Assembly: GCF_013365535.1 (NCBI RefSeq) | Contig: NZ_CP053590.1 | Location: 2,966,501-3,030,500, forward strand | DNA length: 64,000 bases | Direction: 5' to 3' | From: Aquimarina sp. TRL1 | GTDB lineage: Bacteria; Bacteroidota; Bacteroidia; Flavobacteriales; Flavobacteriaceae | Shown: one piece after another, positions 57,423 through 64,000 of the stretch | How positions within the stretch are numbered: position 1 is the first letter of the stretch | How the letters are laid out: each line of letters opens with the position of its first letter | Translations under genes and position numbers: made by a program | Notes under the pieces: model-generated | Databases searched by the model: none | What the model saw: only the letters and a program-made list of their open reading frames with translations | Told to the model about the DNA's origin: nothing

Positions 57423-58448
57423 ATGGTGTATCCAGAAGATACACATAGTGGGGCATCATTAAAATCATTGCCTATGTATAAATATACGTTTGATTTTTCT
57501 GATATAGATCGCTTAAGGGACTATTTCCATTCAGAATTAGACCCCAAAGGAACTACAGATAGAATTTTTTTTCCTCCTGAGATTGGGGATGGGTATCTTC
57601 AGTATTATAAAATTTCTCCAGAGGTTTTTTTATTGATAAATAATTATACAGCAAATGCTGATATTGAATATATAAGGAAACCTGCTGAAGAAAGAGACCT
57701 GATTTTACATTTTAGAAAATATGCTTTAGATCATGAAGTGACCTCAGATGAGATTATCAGCAGGTATTCTAATGGTTATACGCCAGGAAATATGCGCTGT
57801 ATAGATGCCAGAACCGGAGAGCGGGTATTTATAGCCAAAGGAGGTGTTGTGAAGTCTACTATGATTGTTTTAAAAAAATCATTTACGAAATCGTATTTGA
57901 TGAAAGGAAATGAGGCTCTTGTTGATAAAGTAGATCATTATATAAAACAATCCCATAAACACATTAATAAGTTTTATCTTTCCTATAGGCAGTCTAAGTT
58001 ATTTGATCAGATCGTAGAACCTTTTGAAGATAAGGTGGAAAGTTACTTGTTTTATCTGGCCAGAGCGGTGTTACTATTAGAAACATTTTGGAAAGATGTA
58101 CTCAAGTGGACAACAGAGGAAAACCCATTTAGTATTAATAGCTCTCAGATTGGCGGAATTTATAAAGTAACTGATTATTTGGAAAATAACTTAAATGAAC
58201 CTTTTATCGGAGTTGATCAGCTAGCTACAATGGCATATATGAGCAGGACAAGCTTTTTTAATACTTTTAAAGAGATTCATAACCAGACCCCTTTAGAATT
58301 TTTTAATAATAAGAAGTTAGAAAGGTCGTATAATATGATTTTTACAAAACAATTATCTGTAAAAGAGGTAATGAGTAATTTGAACTATTCTAACTCTTCT
58401 AAGTTTAGAAAAGCATTTTTTGATCGATTTAATATTTATCCTGATTGA
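57423..58448 (+). CDS. AraC family transcriptional regulator
   Basis: A 341-residue protein with a long N-terminal half I do not recognise and a C-terminal AraC HTH pair (about 255-340): IGVDQLATMAYMSRTSFFNTFK and VKEVMSNLNYSNSSKFRKAF. A second candidate start lies at MYKYTFDF (57474). It is flanked by unrelated genes, so targets are unknown. Confidence 0.85.
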   Translation: MVYPEDTHSGASLKSLPMYKYTFDFSDIDRLRDYFHSELDPKGTTDRIFFPPEIGDGYLQYYKISPEVFLLINNYTANADIEYIRKPAEERDLILHFRKYALDHEVTSDEIISRYSNGYTPGNMRCIDARTGERVFIAKGGVVKSTMIVLKKSFTKSYLMKGNEALVDKVDHYIKQSHKHINKFYLSYRQSKLFDQIVEPFEDKVESYLFYLARAVLLLETFWKDVLKWTTEENPFSINSSQIGGIYKVTDYLENNLNEPFIGVDQLATMAYMSRTSFFNTFKEIHNQTPLEFFNNKKLERSYNMIFTKQLSVKEVMSNLNYSNSSKFRKAFFDRFNIYPD

Positions 58449-58817
58449 GAAAATATGATATAAAATAAAGATGGTCATCAAAAAATGACAACCATCTATA
58501 ACCTAACACAAACTCAACTTCGTTTAGGGTTTTAAAATTTTAAGTATATATTTTGAAAGACGTTTTCCCAATTGCTTCATGACCAAAATAACTAAAAGAA
58601 GACGTAGATTCGTTTCCATTAATACAAAATATATTACCAATAGTCCAACTGTTTGATTATTAACATTTTTTTATAAAAATTTTAAGCTTAATAAGTTTTT
58701 TTAATAATGAAAAACAAACTTTTTTTCAGAAAAATGATCGTTTTTAAGAAAAAATGCCAGAGAGCTTAATAACCCATATTTTATAGTTATCTTGTTGTTC
58801 TTTAATGTGTTGTGTTT
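58449..58817. other. 369-bp intergenic region
   Basis: Very AT-rich. TTATCTTG near 58787-58794 resembles a -7 element for the DUF2851 gene. A 20-codon ORF at 58707 has no support. Nothing else is recognised. Confidence 0.4.
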
Positions 58818-60098
58818 GTGGAAGAGCATTTTGTTCAATATATATGGAATCATAAAAAGTTTGATGTTTTTAATCTGAAAACATCAGCAGGGGAGCTGGT
58901 TTCTATTTATTCATCAGGGATCCACAATAAAAATACTTCTGGTCCTGACTTTTTTAATGCCAAACTAAAAATAGGAGATCAGCTATGGGTAGGAAATGTA
59001 GAAGTTCATATAAAGGCCAGTGATTGGTATGCACATGCGCATCAAGATAATGAGGCGTATGATAAAGTTATACTTCACGTGGTTTGGGAAAATGATATGC
59101 CTGTTTATAGAAAGGATAAAAGCCAGATACCTGTTGTACAGTTAAAAGACTTTATTAAACCAGCCTTGTTGGCGAGGTATCAGATCTTTTTCGAAAATAT
59201 GAAACGAAAAACAATTATTTGTGAAGGGCTAATTTCTAGTGTTTCTGATTTTAGAATGTACCATTGGCAGGAACGATTATTTATAGAAAGGCTGGAAAGG
59301 AAAACAGTAGAAATTCATAGACTGCTACAAAAGACAAAAAATGATTGGGAACAAGTGTTGTTTTTATTAATTTGTAAGAGTTTTGGATTGAGAATTAATA
59401 GTGATGCATTTCTTAGTATTGGGATGTCTTTTGATTTTTCAGTGTTTAAAAAATGTCAAGAATCTCTCTGTCAACTAGAAGCATTGTTTTTTGGTCAGGC
59501 TAAGATGCTTCCGGAAAATCCAGATTCGAAATATGAGAAAAACCTAAACAAAGAGTATCAGTTCCTGAAAAAAAAGTTTTCGTTAACTACTACAGGAGTG
59601 CTGTCTCCACTTTTTTTTAGATTACGCCCGGGGAATTTTCCAACAATACGATTATCTCAATTAGCCAATTTGTACAATCAAAATAATAAATTATTCCATA
59701 GGTTAATACATGTGAAAAATATTAAGGAAGTGTATGGCTTGTTTTCTGTTTCTGCAAGTGATTTTTGGAATAACCATTACGTTTTTTCTAAAGAATCCTC
59801 AAAAAACGTGGAAAAAAGAATCTCTAAATCGTTTATTGATCTAATTGTAATAAATACGATAATTCCTTTAAAGTTTTTGTTTGATACAATGCAGGGGGTG
59901 GATGCAGAGAAAAATATATTTGATTTGATGTCAGAGGTTTCTCTAGAGAAAAACGCTATAATCAGGCAATTCGAATCCATGAAAATAACCATGAAGAATG
60001 CAATTCATTCTCAAGCAATGATCGAATTAAAGAATAAGTATTGCGATAAGAAGGCATGTCTGAAATGCGATGTTGGGAATTATTTACTCAATAGATAA
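58818..60098 (+). CDS. DUF2851 family protein
   Basis: About 426 residues of DUF2851, a Bacteroidota family of unknown role. The opening EEHFVQYIWNHKKFDVFNLK, SGPDFFNAKLKIGDQLWVGN and VEVHIKASDWYAHAHQDN are typical; the last part has Cys residues (CDKKACLKCDVG) that may bind metal. It begins with GTG: 58818 aligns best with family starts, with another GTG at 58812. No AG-rich ribosome site is seen. Confidence 0.87.
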   Translation: MEEHFVQYIWNHKKFDVFNLKTSAGELVSIYSSGIHNKNTSGPDFFNAKLKIGDQLWVGNVEVHIKASDWYAHAHQDNEAYDKVILHVVWENDMPVYRKDKSQIPVVQLKDFIKPALLARYQIFFENMKRKTIICEGLISSVSDFRMYHWQERLFIERLERKTVEIHRLLQKTKNDWEQVLFLLICKSFGLRINSDAFLSIGMSFDFSVFKKCQESLCQLEALFFGQAKMLPENPDSKYEKNLNKEYQFLKKKFSLTTTGVLSPLFFRLRPGNFPTIRLSQLANLYNQNNKLFHRLIHVKNIKEVYGLFSVSASDFWNNHYVFSKESSKNVEKRISKSFIDLIVINTIIPLKFLFDTMQGVDAEKNIFDLMSEVSLEKNAIIRQFESMKITMKNAIHSQAMIELKNKYCDKKACLKCDVGNYLLNR

Positions 60099-60130
60099 TA
60101 AAATTAATTAGATTATAATTAATTTGCAGT

Positions 60131-60352
60131 ATGATTTATGATTTACGACACTTTTTGGAAAGGAATGGATTTTATGTATCATCCAGGTTAGCAGACAGAC
60201 TTGGTATCAGAGCTAAAAATGTACGATTGTTTTTTATCTATATAACGTTTGCTACGGTAGGACTGGGATTCGTATTGTACCTGGTAATGGCATTTTGGTT
60301 AAAATTAAAAGACTTGGTGTATACCAAGAGAACTTCGGTATTTGATCTTTAA
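60131..60352 (+). CDS. PspC domain protein
   Basis: A 73-residue membrane protein with a PspC-type region: SSRLADRLGIRAKNVRLFF and a hydrophobic segment (about 36-58). PspC proteins relate to phage-shock and envelope stress systems. Its stop codon overlaps the potassium channel start (TAATG), so the two are co-translated. Confidence 0.85.
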   Translation: MIYDLRHFLERNGFYVSSRLADRLGIRAKNVRLFFIYITFATVGLGFVLYLVMAFWLKLKDLVYTKRTSVFDL

Positions 60353-61362
60353 TGATGTTGAACTGGTTAAGATCTAAAATATATATAGCACTGTTTTTTT
60401 TAATTATATCAGTGTTAATTGGTGTATTGGGGTTTCATCTGTTTGCAGGCTATTCCTGGATAGATGCATTATATATGACCGTAATTACACTGTCTACAGT
60501 TGGTTTTGGAGAAGTTGGTCCTTTAAATGAGATGGCAAAATTATTTACTATTTTCCTCATTGCGATTAATGCAGTCGTATTTGCCTATTCAGTCTCCGTA
60601 ATTACAGAATATATTGTGAGTAAAAATGATCCCGAAAGATTATATTATAAGAGGATAAAAAATATGATAGAAAAATTGGAAAACCATATTATTATAGTGG
60701 GATATGGAAGAAACGGGAAGCAGGCTGCCGATAAATTATTAGCTTACGACAAGAAGTTTGTTATCATAGAAAAAGATAAAGATATCATTGATAAACATCA
60801 GAATGATAAGTTTTTTTTTATGGAAGGCAATGCAACAGAAGATGAGGTGCTGATTGATGCAGGTATAAAGAGAGCTTCTTGCTTGATATGTACTTTGCCA
60901 GATGATGCAGATAACCTCTTTATTGTATTGTCAGCAAGACAGATCAACAGACGCCTAAAAATAATAAGTAGGGCTTCTCAGGATGCTTCCTATAAGAAAA
61001 TACGATTAGCAGGAGCGGATAATGTAATTATGCCGGATCGAATCGGAGGAGATCATATGGCATCATTGGTCGTTGTGCCGGATTTAATCGAGTTTTTAGA
61101 TAATTTATCAATTGTAGGAAAAGGACTCATTAATATAGAAGAGATTACTTTCGAAGATATGTTTACGGATGGGGAAAAACGAACGATCAGAACTATAGAT
61201 ATGAGAGCAAGAACCGGATGTACTATTATAGGGTATAAATCTCCGGAAGGGGAATACATAGTAAACCCGGAAGCAGATACAGTTTTAAGACCTGGTTGTA
61301 AAGTCGTTGTTTTAGGGAGACCAGAGCAAATTAACCTCCTAAATAAGGAGTTCGGAATTTAG
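60352..61362 (+). CDS. Potassium channel protein with RCK (TrkA-N) domain
   Basis: A 336-residue ion channel subunit. Two membrane helices (about 10-30 and 60-85) flank the filter STVGFGE with the canonical TVGFG. A TrkA-N/RCK domain follows from HIIIVGYGRNGKQAAD (near 105), and a TrkA-C part lies near the C-terminus. It conducts K+ under ligand control. The neighbour PspC overlap suggests an envelope-linked pair (inference). Confidence 0.9.
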   Translation: MMLNWLRSKIYIALFFLIISVLIGVLGFHLFAGYSWIDALYMTVITLSTVGFGEVGPLNEMAKLFTIFLIAINAVVFAYSVSVITEYIVSKNDPERLYYKRIKNMIEKLENHIIIVGYGRNGKQAADKLLAYDKKFVIIEKDKDIIDKHQNDKFFFMEGNATEDEVLIDAGIKRASCLICTLPDDADNLFIVLSARQINRRLKIISRASQDASYKKIRLAGADNVIMPDRIGGDHMASLVVVPDLIEFLDNLSIVGKGLINIEEITFEDMFTDGEKRTIRTIDMRARTGCTIIGYKSPEGEYIVNPEADTVLRPGCKVVVLGRPEQINLLNKEFGI

Positions 61363-61461
61363 CGGTTACAATATATTTAATTGTGAAAAAATTGTAAACA
61401 AAGGCTTTTTTTTGCATATTGCTCACTTTACTAAACAATAAAATTTATAATTCATAAAATC

Positions 61462-63075
61462 ATGAAGAGATTTCTTCTTTCAATTTTAGCACTCACTATA
61501 CCGTTACTGACATTTGCGCAAGAAGCATCAGAAAAAGGGCTTGATCAGAAAATAGACGAAGCATTTAAACCTTTTTCAGACGCTGTTTCCGGCATCGTTT
61601 TTTTTCAAGTTTTTAAAGATGCTCCATTTGTTATCATTCTATTAGTATTTAGTGCTTTGTTTTTTACACTGTATTTTGGATTTCCAAATATTCGATATTT
61701 TGGGAAAGCAATTAATGTGGTAAGAGGAAAGTATGATGATCTAGAAGGGCATGGAGTAGGAGACCCATCAGCAGCGGTGGATGGAGATATTCCAGATACA
61801 ATCAGAGATGAGTCAAAAGAAGGAGAAGTATCGCATTTTCAGGCATTGGCAACCGCGGTTTCAGGAACAGTTGGTAATGGTAATATTGCAGGGGTAGCTT
61901 TGGCAATTGCTTTGGGAGGTCCCGGAGCAACCTTTTGGATGATTGTTTGTGGATTATTAGGGATGTCTACCAAATTTGTAGAATGTACGTTGGGAGTTCA
62001 GTATCGCGATGTGGGAGAAGATGGAACAGTCTATGGAGGACCGATGTATTATTTAAGTAAAGGATTAAAAGAAAGAGGATTTGCGACGTTAGGAAAAGTA
62101 GTTGCGGCGCTTTTTGCTGTTTTTTGTATTGGAGGATCCTTTGGAGGCGGAAATGCTGCGCAGTCTAATCAGGCAACTGTAGTGTTAAAAGAGCTTTTGG
62201 AATTAGATAATACTGGAGCTGGCTTTTGGATAGGAGTTATTCTGGCAGTGTTGGTAGGTATTATTATTATAGGAGGAATTAAGCGTATTGCATCAGTGAC
62301 AGAGAAGGTTGTTCCTTTTATGGCTGTTATGTATATTTTGGCTTGTTTGTATATAATTTTTGGGAACTTCTCTTTAGTAGATGATGCTATAGGGTTGATC
62401 ATAACAGAAGCATTTACTCCTAAAGCTGCTGGAGTAGGAAGTATTATAGGGGTTTTATTAGTAGGATTTAAAAGAGCTGCTTTTTCGAATGAGGCAGGTG
62501 CAGGTTCTGCGTCGATAGCGCATTCTGCAGTGAAAACTAAGTATTCTGCTAGTGAAGGTTTGGTAGCTTTACTGGAACCATTCATTGATACTGTAGTGAT
62601 CTGTACGATGACCGCTTTGGTAATTATTATCTTTAATTTTGGAGGGGCTTTTGAATATGGAGTAGATGTTAGTGCTGATGGAAGTGGAGCAGTAATGATT
62701 GATGGTGATGTGGTTCAAGGAGCAGGTATTACTTCTAAAGCTTTTGCTCAATATATACCATATTCTAATGTGTTCTTAACAATAGCAGTAGTGTTGTTTG
62801 CTGTTTCTACAATGATCTCATGGTCGTATTATGGATTACAATCATGGAAGTTTTTGTTTGGAAGAGGAAAAGCAGCGGATTTAACGTATAAGATATTATT
62901 TTTGACCTTTGTGATTATTGGAGCAGCTGCTAGTATGGGGTCTATCTGGGCATTTTCTGATGCAATGATATTTGCCATGGTGTTCCCTAATATGGTTGGG
63001 TTGTTCTTTTTGTTTCCGGTAGTTAAAAAACAATTGGTGCGATATTTTGATGCAATAAAAGCCGCCAAATCGTAG
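61462..63075 (+). CDS. Alanine/sodium symporter (AGCS family)
   Basis: A 537-residue transporter with the AGCS core: PNIRYFGKAINVVRGKYDD, GTVGNGNIAGVALAIALGGP, GGPMYYLSKGL and NEAGAGSASIAHSA. It would take up alanine or glycine with Na+. It begins with a cleavable-type signal (MKRFLLSILALTIPLLTFAQ) ahead of the first membrane segment, absent from the usual AGCS start. The following gene starts 18 bp later. Confidence 0.9.
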   Translation: MKRFLLSILALTIPLLTFAQEASEKGLDQKIDEAFKPFSDAVSGIVFFQVFKDAPFVIILLVFSALFFTLYFGFPNIRYFGKAINVVRGKYDDLEGHGVGDPSAAVDGDIPDTIRDESKEGEVSHFQALATAVSGTVGNGNIAGVALAIALGGPGATFWMIVCGLLGMSTKFVECTLGVQYRDVGEDGTVYGGPMYYLSKGLKERGFATLGKVVAALFAVFCIGGSFGGGNAAQSNQATVVLKELLELDNTGAGFWIGVILAVLVGIIIIGGIKRIASVTEKVVPFMAVMYILACLYIIFGNFSLVDDAIGLIITEAFTPKAAGVGSIIGVLLVGFKRAAFSNEAGAGSASIAHSAVKTKYSASEGLVALLEPFIDTVVICTMTALVIIIFNFGGAFEYGVDVSADGSGAVMIDGDVVQGAGITSKAFAQYIPYSNVFLTIAVVLFAVSTMISWSYYGLQSWKFLFGRGKAADLTYKILFLTFVIIGAAASMGSIWAFSDAMIFAMVFPNMVGLFFLFPVVKKQLVRYFDAIKAAKS

Positions 63076-63092
63076 AAAAACTTTTTTCTGAA

Positions 63093-63941
63093 ATGAAAAA
63101 TATAAAATCCCATTTCGAAATGCATGAGCGTTTTCGAAATGGGATTTTCCTTTTATTAGTAATATTGTTTTTAGGAGGTCTCGCTTTCTTTTTTTATCCA
63201 GTAGAAGAAAAAGAATATCATTTGACAGAGCTAGAGAACTATCAAAAAGAAATTGATTCTCTAAAATTAGAAGAAGAAATAAAACGACAGGAAAGAAAGA
63301 AGGTATCTTTTAATCCTAATTTTATTTCTGATTATAAAGGATATATTCTTGGAATGTCGGTAGAAGAGTTGGATCGTTTGCACGCATATCGCAAAAAAGG
63401 TTTGTGGATTACTTCTGCTAAAGATTTTCAAAAAGTAACACAGGTTTCTGATTCGTTGTTAAATGCGATGACTCCTTTGTTTTTGTTTCCGGAATGGAGT
63501 GTTAAATCAAGAAACCTCCGTACAGTTAGTACACATAGAATAAAGAAAGATCTGAATTCTGTATCTGCGGAAGAATTAATAGGGACGTGTAAGATACCTG
63601 ATTTTATCGCTGAAAGAATTATTAAGTACAGGGATAAGTTGCAAGGTTTTTTAGCAGATGAGCAATTGGAAGAGGTATATGGATTGTATAAATGGCAACG
63701 AGAAAATATCCTGAAACTGTATACTGTAAAACAAAAAAAGACAGTACAGAAAATTAATGTCAATAAAGCTACGGTAGAAGAGTTGTTAACCGTTCCTTAT
63801 TTTGATTTTGAAACAGCAATTCAGATAAGAGAATTTATAGAAGAAAATAAATCTATTTCAGAATTAGGTGAATTAAGAGGAATTGAAGGGTTTGATCGCT
63901 TTAAAATTAATAGAATAGCATTATATTTGTATGCAGATTAG
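63093..63941 (+). CDS. Helix-hairpin-helix domain protein
   Basis: A 282-residue protein with a single N-terminal membrane helix (about 17-34) and two HhH-type regions: LNSVSAEELIGTCKIPDFIA (near 150) and INVNKATVEELLTVPYFDF (near 225), as in ComEA-like DNA-binding domains. It may bind DNA at the membrane, perhaps in uptake (inference). Start at MKNIKSHF is supported by family openings. Its first codons lie in a perfect 17-bp inverted repeat. Confidence 0.82.
   Translation: MKNIKSHFEMHERFRNGIFLLLVILFLGGLAFFFYPVEEKEYHLTELENYQKEIDSLKLEEEIKRQERKKVSFNPNFISDYKGYILGMSVEELDRLHAYRKKGLWITSAKDFQKVTQVSDSLLNAMTPLFLFPEWSVKSRNLRTVSTHRIKKDLNSVSAEELIGTCKIPDFIAERIIKYRDKLQGFLADEQLEEVYGLYKWQRENILKLYTVKQKKTVQKINVNKATVEELLTVPYFDFETAIQIREFIEENKSISELGELRGIEGFDRFKINRIALYLYAD
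63104..63148. repeat. 17-bp perfect inverted repeat within the start of the HhH gene
   Basis: AAAATCCCATTTCGAAA (63104-63120) pairs exactly with TTTCGAAATGGGATTTT (63132-63148) around an 11-base loop. It is 29 bp past the AGCS stop codon and overlaps codons 4-19 of the next gene. It could be the AGCS terminator, an mRNA element of the HhH gene, or both. Confidence 0.75.
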
Positions 63942-64000
63942 GGATTATTCAAAAAACAATAGTGTATATTAAGTAATAGTTAAAAAATAGCCTTTAAAAT

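Noticed and set aside
58707-58769. 20-codon ORF before DUF2851
   Set aside because: No homologous copy in the window, no promoter and A-rich composition expected by chance.

Overview
The window looks like a chromosomal segment of a marine-type member of the Flavobacteriaceae (phylum Bacteroidota), perhaps close to Aquimarina; the genus is a guess. The base composition is AT-rich. Several start regions carry the TAnnTTTG -7 element typical of the Bacteroidota primary sigma factor, and AG-rich ribosome sites are scarce. The gene families fit: fused SecDF, DUF2911, DUF2851, DUF1361, a TonB-receptor-like barrel, PspC, the exo-muramidase NamZ and many lipoproteins. No rRNA, tRNA, CRISPR array, insertion sequence or prophage was seen, so this is mostly core genome.

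Layout. 1-6000: AhpD-like (cut by the window edge), DoxX and AraC genes, then kynurenine 3-monooxygenase converging on an ALDH3-type dehydrogenase and a membrane fatty acid hydroxylase. 6265-11609: minus-strand lipoprotein, RluF, and a compact four-gene run (HerA-like ATPase, lipoprotein, cupin, hydrolase). 11771-12965: a lipidated RidA and QueE. 12966-14079: a stretch with no large gene that holds two homologous 32-residue microprotein genes, each with its own promoter and terminator. This is the most novel item in the window. 14080-21410: DUF2911, AsnB, an astacin-like protease, GyrB and Mdh. 21533-25397: an exported SecD-P1-like protein and SecDF. 25510-29919: DUF192, then a CreD operon (Coq4-like, small membrane protein, DUF1361, CreD) behind a winged-helix regulator. 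Two near-identical palindromic operators sit beside start codons in this locus.

30091-36606: outer-membrane barrel, KdsA, TypA, small membrane protein, CsaA, Wzx-type flippase and FtsE. 36835-43430: a large periplasmic TPR protein paired with a plugless TonB-type barrel, then an amidohydrolase lipoprotein. 43569-47315: two secreted zinc-protease lipoproteins, DUF2059, a methyltransferase and a YkgJ-type cysteine-cluster protein. 47347-50688: exported proteins including a homologue of the leptospiral surface protein LipL32 and a SIMPL-domain protein. 51113-53175: a NarL-type two-component system. 53245-57309: NamZ and a LolC/E-type permease in a tight divergent pair whose promoters lie inside each other's coding region, then cystathionine beta-synthase. 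57423-63941: AraC regulator, DUF2851, PspC, potassium channel, alanine/sodium symporter, and a helix-hairpin-helix protein whose first codons form a 17-bp perfect inverted repeat.

Gene calls rest on reading conserved motifs and family resemblance by eye; no database search was run.
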